Source: Bromus sterilis
Taxonomy: Eukaryota; Streptophyta; Magnoliopsida; Poales; Poaceae
DNA: 64,000 bases
Assembly: GCA_950022295.1 (NCBI GenBank)
Contig: OX465601.1
Coordinates: forward strand, 78,749,501-78,813,500
Reading direction: 5' to 3'
This document shows positions 36,289 through 47,248 of the stretch, piece after piece. Within the stretch, counting starts at the first letter, position 1. Every line of letters begins with the position of its first letter. Made by a program: the position numbers and the translations under genes. The notes below the pieces were generated by a model that saw only the letters and a program-made list of their open reading frames with translations, had not been told where the DNA came from and did no database searches.

Positions 36289-36821
36289 TGATACGTCCCA
36301 AACGTATCTATAATTTCTGCTTGCTCCATGCATGTTTTGGGTGATATTGATATGATTTTAATACACTTTCATACACTTTTTATCATATTTGGACTAACCT
36401 ATTAACTCAGTGCACCCCAGTGCCAGTTTATGTTTTCTGCTATATTTTTATTTCAGGTTTTCCCATTACTTAAGTTGCCAGAAAAAATTGGGGAAAACAT
36501 ATAGAAAATCAGCGTACCGGAATCTTCCAGATGCCCAAAGGGGGGCTAGAGGGGCCTGGGAGGCCGTCTGGACCCCTGGTGGGCCCCCTGGCTGCCCCCT
36601 TCGCCTATATTTACCTCTCGTCCCGAAACCCTCCAAGAGAGAACCTTTTTTGCGATATCGCCTCTGTTCCGCCGCCGCCATGCTTCCAAGATCGGGAGCG
36701 TCAGAAGACCTCTTCCCGACACCCTGCCGGAGGGAGGATTGACCTCCGGGAGCTTCTCCACCACCATGGATGCTTCCCGGATGAGCCGTGAGTAGTCCAC
36801 CTTGGACCGTGGTTCCATGAT
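36289..36821 (+). repeat. Partial 3' LTR of A3
   Basis: Starts TGATACGTCCC after a polypurine-like tract and is much closer to E0 (1-816) than to the A3 5' LTR. It is cut at CCATGAT by A4. Confidence 0.8.
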
Positions 36822-38419
36822 TGATGTCTACGCACGCTTCTATTCTTGTAGACTATGTTGGGCCTCGAAGCGCAGAGGTTTGTAGGACAACAGCAATTTC
36901 CCTCAAGTGGATGACCTAAGGTTTATCGAACTCACGGAAGTAGAGGTTGAAGATGGTCTCTCTCAAGAAACCCTGCAATTAAGATACAAGAAGTCTCTTG
37001 TGTCCCCAACACACCTAATACAACTAGGAGTTGTATATGTGCACTAGTTCGGGGAAGAGATGGTAAAATATGGGTGATAGGTGTGGTAAAGCAAGGTAAT
37101 ATAATTCTGTAATAAAAAGTGCAGGAAGGAAACAAGTGGTAAATGTGAGCACAAACGACATTGCAATGGTGGAAACAAGGCCTAGGCTTCATAATTTCAC
37201 CAGTGGCAACTCCCAACGACATTAACATAGTCTAATCACATGATATTTCCCATAAAACATGCAATGGAGACGCACTCGGAGGTCAATCCTTTGTGGTCAA
37301 GAGAGAACGAGAATTATGTAGGGCTACAAAAGCACACCTCTGAGTTCGTAGTTCTCAAACTATGGATTTCCAATGTCACCGTGGACATCCAAAGAGAGTA
37401 CCACAATCACCACAACATATCTCAAGGATAGTCAAAGACAAGCACCAAGAGACTCTCAATCTTCAATCAATTCACAAAAGAGGAAATCACTCATGAAAAT
37501 ATTCTTCTAACCCATGTCCAATAGACCGTTGTCACCATGGTCTCGGGGATTATACTAGATAAAATCGAGTGAGTACATCAATCCAATACATAGAGGAAGA
37601 GGAAATATCATGGGATCACCCTAGATTAACATAACCTATGATCACAACGAAGATCACATCATGGGAGAGAGAGAAGAACACATAGATACTGGTAGAAACC
37701 TCAGCCCCGAGGGGAACTACTCACACATGGACATGGTGAGAGAGAGAGAGTTGTTGATGGAGAGGTGCAGCCCGGAGGAGATGAAGGAGACGGCGGCGGC
37801 GGCCACGACGGCGACGCCCACGGCCACAGCGGTGGCCACGACCCTTGGGGGCAGCGTCCCTTGGCCCCCTTATTCTTCCTTGGAGATGGTGCTGCTATGG
37901 ATATTTATCTCCCCCTTAAGACGGATGCCAAGGGGGAGGAAATTTCGTGGTGCCCTTTGAGCTAGGTTTCTCTCTTTATATAGACTCTCGGATTCCCGTC
38001 ATCTAGATTACGTCTTTGATATTTCGGGGCCAGAGGGTGCATCCGAACTCCGATTGGGCCGAATGTTATGTCTATATCCACCGGAAAAAAAATCCTACAA
38101 CTTTGTAGTTTTAAGTTTTTCCGTTTGAGCCCGTCTTCTAGAGTTTCCGAGGCGATCTTTAAAACTTTTTTGGTGGGGACAGATTTCGGGAGAGTTAGAG
38201 TCCAACTCCTACAAATCTTCTTTTTTGTGATTTTTCCTTTATCCAAGTAATTCCTACACATAAAGTACAAAAACAAGAACTTGTGCACTCTTGCAACCAT
38301 TAATAGGTTAGTTCCAAAATATGTTATAAAAATATATGAAAGTATATCAAAAGCATAGCAATATCACACAAAACATGCATGGAGCAAGAAGAAATTATAG
38401 ATACGTTTGGGACGTATCA
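36822..38419 (-). repeat. 3' LTR of A4
   Basis: Element-sense TGATACGTCC to AGACATCA, about 1.6 kb. The U5 half matches the A3 5' LTR; the middle of U3 differs from all other copies here. Confidence 0.85.
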
Positions 38420-41239
38420 ACATCCCCAAGCTTAATTTCTACTCGTCCTCGAGTAGATAAATGATAACAAGCATAATTTCTGTGGTGACATGCTAACAAC
38501 CATATAAGAACTTTGAAAGTAAATCAATCAAGATATGTGATTCAATTCAAGTCATAACATGCAAGAGTCTATATTGGCATTGAAACAAGCAACGAACGAA
38601 CATTAGGTGCAAGAGCTCTCACTGTCCGTGACTCGAATGTCTCCAAATGGTGTTTGTGTGCAAGAAGGGGGATAGGGAATAGGAGAAAAAAAGTATTTTG
38701 TTGAGAACTCAATCTACTAAAGTTTCACACTTGGTCTTCTTTGGAATCTTATCTTGACTCGACCCCAGACCACTAGCCAGGTACAAGTCAATTTGATCCA
38801 CTCCTTTTAGATATTTTGAGCACTCATGCAATGGATGAGCGTAAGCATGAGATTTGACACTTAGGATGACAAAGATATAATATGGTGGAGGAGGAAGACA
38901 AAAAGGGTAAGAAAGGCTCACATCAATGAGGACAATCATAGACGAGAATGCCAAATGATAGATATGATTTGAGGAGTAGGGATTGCCATGCAACAGATGC
39001 ACATATGAGCTGAAAAACTCTCCAATGAAATTAGTGGGGTGCATATAACTTTCTCGCTCATGAAGACCTAGAGCTCTTTTGAGAAGGCTCATCCTTGGAA
39101 TATGTAAGCCAAGTTTTATAGTGTGAAGGTCCCCACATAGCTATGTGCATGATCATCTCTATGGAGTACAAGGATAAGAGGGAATACTAGTGTGGATCTT
39201 TCAAAAGGATAGTAGTGTTGCCCCTTTCTCTCTTTTTATTTTATTTTTCTCTTTTTTCTATTTTTTCTATTTTTTTGATGGCCTCAATGGCTATTTCAAT
39301 TTAACTCTCATTTGTCCTCTTTGGGATCTTTTATTTTGTCCACTTTGGGATCTTTTCCCCACTTAAGGGCAACACTCTAATTTACAAGAGGGCATAGAAG
39401 ATCTTTCACACTTTACAAGGTACTCAAATCATAAAGAAGATGTAGCTATCATGATGTATGCAATGTATGCCGCTGCCAGTGTAGCAGGAACATGTATCAC
39501 ATGAAGATCAAGTCGTGAATAGGTGGATGTTGCATGGCAATATATCTTGGAAAGGCTATGGAAATGCCTTGATAGGTAGGTATGGTGGATGTGTTGAGGA
39601 AAGATATAAGGAGGTTTATGATGACAGAGCGTATCATGCCAAGGGTTTGGATGCACCGGCGAAGGTGGACGCCAACTCTCGGAGTGAGAAGAAGGCAATG
39701 CACGGCACGGGAGAGGCTAGAAAATATGAGGAGGTGGAAGTGTCAACTTTCAATACTTACATTAGTCCGAAGAACTCATGCACTTATTATCAGTAACTCT
39801 CAATCTAATAAGGAGGTTCACAAAGAGATAAGTACCCAGAGGAGGAGTGTATGGGGGTTTGGTTATCCTTGCGCATCCTCGACTCATGGTACGTGAGTGT
39901 ACTCTAATATTCGATCCCTCCAAAGATTAGCGATCCATCTAGTAGCTAGAGTTCTCAACTAGTTTTGTAGGTTTTGAAAATAAACACGGATTGCCCAAAA
40001 TATGACACCTATCACTAATAGGCTAGAGCTCTTGACACCAAAAGTTCAAACATTACTCACATCAATACCTCAAAACTATTGCAAGTTACTACTAAAATTA
40101 AATAGCAACCTCAATTACCTACTCTCAAGACAAGACACGACTCAGTGCAACAACCAACTCTCTTAACAAGATAAACATGAAAACTAAAGAGAGTTCCATC
40201 AACAAACTAAACAAAATCCAAGGCTCTTGCTAAAGACAAACTAAAACTAAAACTAAACATGGGAGTAGCTACGAAAAGATAAAGAACGCACAACAGCAAA
40301 AAGATAGGTATGAAGAATCCTATGATGTGTTCTAGATTTTGAAAGTGGAGTGTGTTTCTTTCCCACACAAAGTAAGACGGGTTCTAACTTGTTATGAACA
40401 GCAAGAAAATAAAAAAAAACTAAAAATAAAACCTAAGAGCGAAACGCTCCAAGAATAGCACATAACGCATGAAGTGATAAAAATATAGTGAGACGAAGCA
40501 CGAACTGATGATTGTTGATGGAGAAGGGGATGCATGGGGGCATCCCCAAGCTCAGACGCTTGAGTCTCCTTGAATATTTGTTGGGGATGCATGGGGGCAT
40601 CCCCAAGCTTGAGCACTTGACACTCCCGAATCTTCTTTCATCATCTTCCATCGCACACTTGAAAACTCCCTTCATACATAACTCATCATAAGCTGATTAG
40701 AGAGGTTAGTACCCTTAATAAATAATTTTTCCCGCACTGGATATAAAGATATTCTTGAAGATATACTGTTTATCAAGATTTCCAAAAGGTTTTTTGCAAA
40801 GAAAAATCAAGCTTAAGGTTTGCAAAAGTTAGGAGAGACAAAACGTGGCAGAATCTGTGAAAAACATAACAACAGGTAGTAAAGAATTTTTTAGGGTTAC
40901 TTATTCAATTCGAATAGAAAAACTCAGATTATACGAAAGTTCCGTGATTGTATAGAGCATGCTGTGTAAAAAATTCAGGTCAAAAATATGAACTGGTGGT
41001 TTGATCTGATTTTTTTCGTCACGAGGACAGAATCTATTTTCTGGACAACATGTCACAACTTTCACTTCCCTTGTCATATGAGGCTATAACTTGACACAAA
41101 GCTTGAAAACAAAGATACAATGATGTTGCTATAGTAGTAACAATCATCAAGACCACTAAAAACTGAAAGTAAAAACTCAAACTAAAGATAAGAAGGGTTG
41201 TCTCCCTAGAGATCTTTCTTTATAGCCATAAAGATAGGC
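38420..41239 (-). other. Gene-free internal region of A4
   Basis: Colinear with the A1 region. Carries the hairpin repeats near 40528-40605 and AAGCTTGGGGATGT before the LTR. The antisense ORF seen in A1 and A2 is frame-shifted here. Confidence 0.7.
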
Positions 41240-42001
41240 TTAAGATTTTAATGATGCTCTCATAGGAATAAGAGTTGAAGAACAAAAGAGAGCATCAAGA
41301 AGAAAATAACAAACACATTTAATTCTAACATGCTTCCTATGCAAAGGGATCTTGTAGAGAAATAACTCATTGAAGCATAAAGATATTAGCATAGGAAGGC
41401 AAAACAAGTGCAACTTCAAAACCTTCAACATAAAGAGAGGGAACTTGATATTATTGAAATATTTATAAGCATATGTTCCCCTCTCATAATAATATTCAGT
41501 GGGATCATGAATAAACTCAACAATATAAGTATCACGTAAAAAATTCTTATCATGATCCACAAGCATAGAAAATTTATTACTCTCCACATAAGAAAAATCT
41601 TTCTCATTAGTAATAGTGGGAGCAAACTCAAGAAAATAGCTATCACATGAATCATTCTTATCATGATACACTTTCAAACATTTATTCTTTATAGCATAAG
41701 TGTCATCACAATAATCATCATAGATAGGAGGCAAAGTATCATCAAAATAAATTTCCTCATCAAAACTTGGGGGGCTAAAAATATCATCTTCATAAAACGT
41801 AGCATCCCCAAGCTTATAACTTTGCATATCATTAGCATCAAAGGAATTCAAAGAAGACATACTAGTAACATTGCTACTAACATGAGTGTTGTGCAAATAA
41901 TTAAGCTCTATAGGCTTTTTGATTTTCTCTACAAACACTTCATGTCCCAACTCAAGGTAGAGCTCATAAAGCTCTCTCATAATATTTTTGTTGTTTTCCA
42001 T
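41240..42001 (-). CDS. Hydrophobic ORF of unknown function in A4
   Basis: 253 codons from MENNKNIMRELYELYLELG, beginning at the position where A3 gag begins. The first third is charged and unlike A3 gag; the last 130 residues match the A3 hydrophobic ORF almost continuously (TYIVEFIHDPTEYYYERGTY, FPLFMLKVLKLHLFCLPMLI). Two likely membrane segments end the protein. It is intact although gag has gone: the start of gag appears fused directly to the C-terminal module. Function unknown. Confidence 0.6.
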   Translation of the reverse strand: MENNKNIMRELYELYLELGHEVFVEKIKKPIELNYLHNTHVSSNVTSMSSLNSFDANDMQSYKLGDATFYEDDIFSPPSFDEEIYFDDTLPPIYDDYCDDTYAIKNKCLKVYHDKNDSCDSYFLEFAPTITNEKDFSYVESNKFSMLVDHDKNFLRDTYIVEFIHDPTEYYYERGTYAYKYFNNIKFPLFMLKVLKLHLFCLPMLISLCFNELFLYKIPLHRKHVRIKCVCYFLLDALFCSSTLIPMRASLKS

Positions 42002-42081
42002 AAGGCCTAACTAGTGAAAATAAAAACAAGAAACGAAAATATTTAATTGCAAGATCTAAAGATATACCTTCAACACTTACC

Positions 42082-42099
42082 TCCCCGGCAACGGTGCCA
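42082..42099 (-). promoter_or_regulatory. tRNA-Asp-type primer binding site of A4
   Basis: Element-sense TGGCACCGTTGCCGGGGA, nine bases after the LTR end. Confidence 0.75.
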
Positions 42100-42108
42100 G
42101 AAATAGAT

Positions 42109-42206
42109 TGATGTCTACGCACGCTTCTGTTCTTGTAGACTATGTTGGGCCTCCAAGCGCAGAGGTTTGTAGGACAACAACAATTTCCCTCAAGTGGATG
42201 ACCTAA
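42109..42206 (-). repeat. Remnant of the 5' LTR of A4
   Basis: Last 98 bases of the LTR, identical in layout to 36822-36919. Element D starts at 42207; CCTAA (42202-42206) is the candidate target duplication. Confidence 0.85.
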
Positions 42207-42699
42207 TGTAACACCCTCGGTGTCATGTAACAGTAATCACTTTTGCTAATGATAATTACTATTGCTAATCTCACTTTGATCATATTTGCATTTGATCACT
42301 CCAAAAACACTTTTGGTTGTTATTAAAAATAATGTGATAAATAAAACTTTGTCCAAAAATTGTGGAACCAATTTTGTTAAATGTCTAAAAATCAGTGGAC
42401 CGTGTTAAACCAACATTGGATATTTATTGCAATATTTAAATATTGCAAACAATTCAAACTAGTGCTAAAACAACCCCTTTCACTAGTTGCATAATAAAAA
42501 GAAATATTAAATGAATTTCTTTTGCACCCAAACTTTTTGTGGCACTCTATTAATGTGAAATGTTAATTATGGGACAAGTTCCATATTTTTCAAAAGGTCC
42601 AAAACGCTAACTAAAATAAATACAAACAGAAAAGAAATTACCTAAAGAAAAAAAAGGAAAAAACCTAAACTACGCACTGTGCAATAGGCCACCCCCTCC

Positions 42700-43440
42700 C
42701 CTCTCCACTGGGCCAAGCCCAGCCCACCTAGGCATCCATCTTCAACCTCCGTACAAGGGAGGCGTGGCGCCCATCGCGCGGCCAGGCCGCGGCCTCGCCG
42801 TCGTGGCGGCCATCCACTGCCGCCGTCGAGGGATAAGACCCCGAGGCCGAGCCCGGCCCCCATGGAACCCTATAAACCCCCCTTCGCGTCGCCGTTTACC
42901 CGTCCTTTTCCCGTGCTCCTCCCTGAGCTCGCCCGACGTCCGCCGAGGGCATGCCGCCATCGTCCTCGCAGCCAACGGCCACGCCCGCCCGCTCCGTCGT
43001 GTCCCCCAGCTCCGCCGTGGCCGCCTCCTTCGAGTCCCCAGCTAATCGGGGCCGGCAGCCACCGCAAGGTCGCCATCGCCGCCGCCCCCTCCGCCACGGC
43101 CGCCGCGCCTCGCCGTGAAATACGACGCTGTCGAGGCCTCCCCGGCCACCACGAGCCCTCCCCGAGCACCGTTGTGAGATGCCGCATCTCCCCCTCCTCT
43201 CCCCTCACTGGAACGGCCGCCGTATCACCTTCACCAACAGCCCCGCGCTCCGGCAGCCGCGCAACTCGTCGTCGTCGATGTTCTAGGTCGCGCCAGCCCA
43301 CGATTTTGACGCCAGGGCTTGCACCGCGTTGCCCCCGTTCGTTTCCACCCCTCTACCCGCCTTTTGGTCGCCGGAGCTGGCCGCGTCGTGCAGCGGCTGG
43401 CCGCCGACATGCGTGTGTGCGTGCGAGCACTTAATCCGTG
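42700..43440 (+). other. GC-rich block in the LTR of D
   Basis: CCCTATAAACC-type TATA sequence near 42867 followed by a C/G-rich stretch with several overlapping open frames on both strands. The frames look like a compositional effect; no family motif is visible, so I annotate no gene. Confidence 0.5.
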
Positions 43441-43452
43441 GGCTAACCCACT

Positions 43453-43775
43453 GGCATGTGGGCCCGACCATGCTTAATTAGGGTTTAATCCCCAATTAAC
43501 ATAATCCCACTGTTAAGTTAACAACAAAATACCCCCTGGGCATATGACATGTGGCCCCCCACTTCTTAGTTAAATTTAAAATGGTTTAATTGCCTCACAG
43601 TGTATGACATATGGGTCCCACAGTTATTTATTTAATTATAGTGATTTATAAAAAATGCTCTATCTATGACATGTGGGCCCTCTGGAATATTAGTTATAAA
43701 TTAAAATGTTTTTATTAAAATGTGAGGCTGACATGTGGGACCCACTGGTTAGTAGGTCCCACTTGTCAGTAGTGA
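43453..43775. repeat. Dispersed TGACATGTGGGNCC motifs in D
   Basis: Near-copies of TGACATGTGGGCCC at about 43453, 43545, 43604, 43667 and 43729, with a reverse copy (GTCCCACTTGTCA) near 43757. Spacing is irregular (about 60-90 bases), so it is a repeated motif, not a tight tandem array. Confidence 0.7.
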
Positions 43776-45143
43776 CTGGTCAAACCTCATGTGGATAATG
43801 TTAGGGTTTAAATAATAAAAATAATCCAGGAAATGATTTTAAAATTGATTTAAACTTCAAAAATTAATATCTTTTAAACCGTAAGTCAGATTCAAAAACT
43901 TTATACATGAAACTTGCTCAGAAAAATATGACGAACAGGAATACGCTACCCGTAGGTCCACCACCCCCTCTAGCATACCGAACCCGAGACATTCCCCCTC
44001 CGGTTGCACTGTCCGATAATTACCCGGAGCCGGTAAAATTGCCGGTTGAATTCCCGTTTCATCTGCAACGTGTAGCACCACATCAGTTCCCCCCTAACAC
44101 TGCGTTTGCCATGTCTTGTATTTGTATTTCTATTATTGCCATGTATTTATTGTTTCTCCCCCCTCTCTTGTTTTCCGGTAGTCTCGACGTCCGCTGCTGA
44201 TGCCCCTGTCATCCACTACTTCGTCGAGGACCGTACCTCTACCGTCGAGCTTCTAGGCAAGCAGAGCCACTCTGTTCCCCAGATACCGCCTATCTTTCCG
44301 TACTTTTCTTGCACTAGGCATATGCTGTTGCTGCTACGTTACAATCCTATTCAATTGCGTAGCCTGTCTTTGTCGCCACTTGATGAACATTCCTTTATCC
44401 TATGCTGCCTTATATTTATATTATATTCAGCAGTAAACCCTGCGCATTGTTAGCTAGGATTAGATAGCGGGTTGTGTTCACTCTGGGAGTGAATGCGGAT
44501 ACGATACATTACAACTGTTACAGGTACGGTTCAGAGCAGACACCGCTTCAAGCCCCTACCCCGTCTCTACCGAGCCACCTCAAGTGTGAGCTATCGAGGA
44601 GTAATCCTTGTACTCCACTCGTTGCTGACTCTGTCTAGCCGTCCTAGGGTACTGAACCACGGTTGTTCTTACAGGTAAGGAGTCGGGTGACCCAACGGTT
44701 CCCGCGCAGGGTATCTTAGCGGAACGACAGGTCAGGTGTATTCCACCGGTGTGCGGCGTCCTGGTACTGTTTGTGGCCGAAAGATTTCCTGTTGTACGAA
44801 AGTCGAGCTCTTCGGAGCAAACGCGAGACAAGGTAAGGAGACCGTTAACCTTGTTGGTAACCGCACGAGTTGGTGGGACGACAGGGCAGGCACCGACGTT
44901 ACTGGTGGTCCTGGCTTCTGTCGTTGTCCGCGACTCACCGAGAAAGGGGCAACGATAACGGTTCTCCCGACATATAATAGTAAAATGACTTAACGGTTCC
45001 GGTGGATGACTTGAGAGGCCGCAAAGGCCTGTACGCACTACCTTCACGTGGGGTTACGGTGTGGGCCCACCACATTGTGGTCTCGTTCGAAGACGTCCAG
45101 TTGAGCATTGTGGCAGGGACGGATCGCGCTGCGGTGCTGGAAT

Positions 45144-45148
45144 TCACC
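45144..45148. repeat. Target-site duplication TCACC of G, left copy
   Basis: TCACC precedes the 5' LTR and recurs at 52063-52067 after the 3' LTR. Confidence 0.93.
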
Positions 45149-45682
45149 TGTAACATCCCAATTTTTGCAAATTTAGATGTTAATAGATCATTTTATGCAT
45201 GTCATGCTGGAGTTTTGCATTATTTGGATTTTATGAATATTATAAACATTTTTCAACTTAAGGCAATTTTATCGGAGAGGATATAATATGACTTGTCCCC
45301 ATTTTAAATAAAGTTGAAAAGTGTTGAAAATATTTTTGGTTGTTTATAAACTGTGTCATAGGAATTATAAATGACTCAAATTTATTTTTGAGATTTTTAT
45401 AAATTTTTATACGGAGTTTATTGAATAAAAGGTATTTATGAAAATGGCAAAATAGCTGAAATAATAATTTCGGCAAAAACAATTATTTTTATTATTTTAT
45501 TTTATTGTTGTGGCATTTTTTAAATTCATATTTAATTATTTAAAAATGTTCTCCGTAGTCGGTTGACCAAATAATGTTTTTTTAAAAACGAGTTTTCGTT
45601 TTGGGCCTTCCAGCAGCCCAGACGACTATTTTAAGCAGCGTGCAATTTGAGTCCATTTCAGACTCAGGAAAAAAATTCTGGC

Positions 45683-45691
45683 TATATATAA
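45683..45691 (+). promoter_or_regulatory. TATA box of the G LTR
   Basis: TATATATAA, conserved at about 49973 in the 3' LTR, about 50 bases upstream of a CCCTAACCCTAA telo-box-like motif. Confidence 0.6.
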
Positions 45692-45784
45692 TTTTGGGTT
45701 AGTTAGTTTTATTTCTTTTTAGCGTTTGGTTAGCCCTAACCCTAATCGCTTTCTCGCCGAGACCCGCCGGCTAATCGCGCCGCC

Positions 45785-45817
45785 GACGTCAGCGTCACGT
45801 CATCGCTGACGTCAGCG
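45785..45817. promoter_or_regulatory. Cluster of TGACG/TGACGTCA motifs in the G LTR
   Basis: Several TGACG cores on both strands in 33 bases, including the palindrome GCTGACGTCAGC. The cluster is kept at 50063-50096. TGACGTCA is a bZIP (TGA-factor) binding core in plants. Confidence 0.5.
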
Positions 45818-46908
45818 CATCGCCCGCCGGAGCCGCCGCCGGACTCGCCTCCACGTCGCCCCGCCGCCTCGGGTGAGCCGCCCCGCCTCCTCACATCGCA
45901 GCGCCGACGCCCTAGCGCCCACCTCGCCGCCATCCCCGGCCGCGCAGGCCACGGCCGCCACCGCACCTCGCGCAGGCGAGCCCGAGCCGCCGTCCCGCGC
46001 CTGCGTTGCCGCACCCCGCCGCCCGGCGCCGCTGTAGGCCGCCGCGCTAAGGGACGCGCTCGCCGGAGCCGTTCCCCCTAGCCATGGCCGGCGGGTTGTG
46101 GAGAGAGAGAGAGAAACGAGTTAGAAAAAAAAACAAAAAACAAACAGATCTGGTCAACTGCCCAGGGACCTGATCGCGTATTTCCTAGATTTTTTTTTGC
46201 GGATTAGCCCTTTTGGCAGAAAAGACCCCGGAACCGTTTTCGCAATATCTTTTAAACCGTAGCTCCGTTTTAGTTAATTTTTTTTGCGTTGCGACCGTTG
46301 CGAAAAATCCTATCCAGTGGACCTAAGTTTTCAAAAGTTTTCAGTGTTCCAATTTGAATTTGTACAGGTTTAAATTCAAACTTTCGGTCACCGTATCTTT
46401 TATACGGTATATCCGTTTTCGCCGATTCCACTTGCGTTGGGATCGTGGTGACTTGTAGCTATCGTTTAGCTACTGTTTAGTTGGTTTTATTGTTGTTCAT
46501 TTGGTTCTTTTACTGTTGCATTGTTTATGTGTTGCATGTGTATTGAATGCATTATTGTTGATCGTGTAGTTTGTCTGGAGTGCAGAAAGGATCGGAAATA
46601 AGTGTTAGAGTACTTCAACACCGTTCAAGGCAAGTTTCACTTTGGGTTAAGCTTCACTTTTGATTATGCACATACTATGTTTCTATGCATGTGAAGGTCG
46701 TTATGATTATGCTGAAACCTGGTAGGATAGCCACATGGTTTTAATTGATCAGTATATCCAACGTTGTTATGCTTTAGTATTTCTTGTGCTATGTGATTAT
46801 ATGCTTAATGTTGAAATGATAATCATGGGGGAAATTATTGTGTTATTCAAGCGTTGTGACAACATTATTATTAGTAAAATAGTAACTTGAAATTTGAGGT
46901 ACTGTAGA

Positions 46909-47248
46909 GTGGTATTGCATCCCGAGGGCTCTGCAATATTCACGTACGATTGTTTGTGTGGAATTGCACCCTGAGGGCTCTGCAATGTTCACTTTGTGCC
47001 TAGGTAGTGGTACTGTATCCTGAGGGCTCTACAGTGTTCACGATAGGGTGATGTTGCATCCTGAGGGCTCTGTAACAGTCACGAATGTGTTTGTAGTGGC
47101 ATCGTATCCTGAGGGCTCTATGATGTCCACGAATAGGAGGTACGTGTGCAATTGTATCCCGAGGGCTCTACAATACTCACCAAAGCATGATCCCGAGGGC
47201 TCTCATGGCTTCCATTAGAAATCCTATGATCCCGAGGGCTCTCATAGG
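46909..47248 (+). repeat. Array of eight covarying hairpins in the 5' LTR of G
   Basis: Six 35-base units start at 46909, 46958, 47007, 47048, 47096 and 47146, and two shorter ones lie at about 47183 and 47223. Each has a 12-base loop TCCYGAGGGCTC (one copy starts with C) between complementary arms. The 35-base units share GTG and CAC at their outer ends. Inner arms differ between units yet remain paired, for example ATTGCA/TGCAAT, ACTGTA/TACAGT, CATCGTA/TATGATG, CCTATGA/TCATAGG. Confidence 0.9.

Larger units (their letters stand above)
29500..36821 (+). mobile_element. A3: TGATACGTC-class Gypsy element with gag and an unknown hydrophobic ORF
   Basis: Plus-strand: 5' LTR 29500-30924, tRNA-Asp primer site, gag 31031-32719, a second ORF to 33562, gene-free region, partial 3' LTR from 36289 cut by A4 at 36822. 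No RT or integrase. The two LTRs are clearly different subtypes, unlike the normal identical pair, so this may be a recombinant or two joined elements. Confidence 0.75.
36822..42206 (-). mobile_element. A4: TGATACGTC-class Gypsy derivative that lost gag
   Basis: Minus-strand: remnant 5' LTR 42109-42206, tRNA-Asp primer site, one ORF (41240-42001), gene-free region, complete 3' LTR 36822-38419. Left flank ATGAT (36817-36821) is the candidate target duplication. It encodes neither gag core, protease nor pol, so it is fully dependent on other elements. Confidence 0.8.

Noticed and set aside
37661..37965. Glu- and Ala-rich ORFs in the A4 3' LTR, with a GGC/GCC repeat
   Set aside because: Simple trinucleotide-repeat region of the LTR leader; no homologous frame in the A3 LTR.
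42862..43434. Long ORFs rich in Pro, Arg and Ala on both strands
   Set aside because: GC-rich LTR block of element D; open frames arise from composition and overlap each other, with no family motif.
45742..46014. Arg/Ala-rich ORFs in the GC-rich block of G, also at 50073-50452
   Set aside because: The two LTR copies differ by frame-breaking indels and give different ORFs, so no conserved protein.
46909..47248. Possibility that the hairpin array is a CRISPR-like repeat-spacer array
   Set aside because: The genome is a plant, the constant part is the loop, and the variable parts are complementary arms, not independent spacers. It is also duplicated in both LTRs of one retrotransposon.
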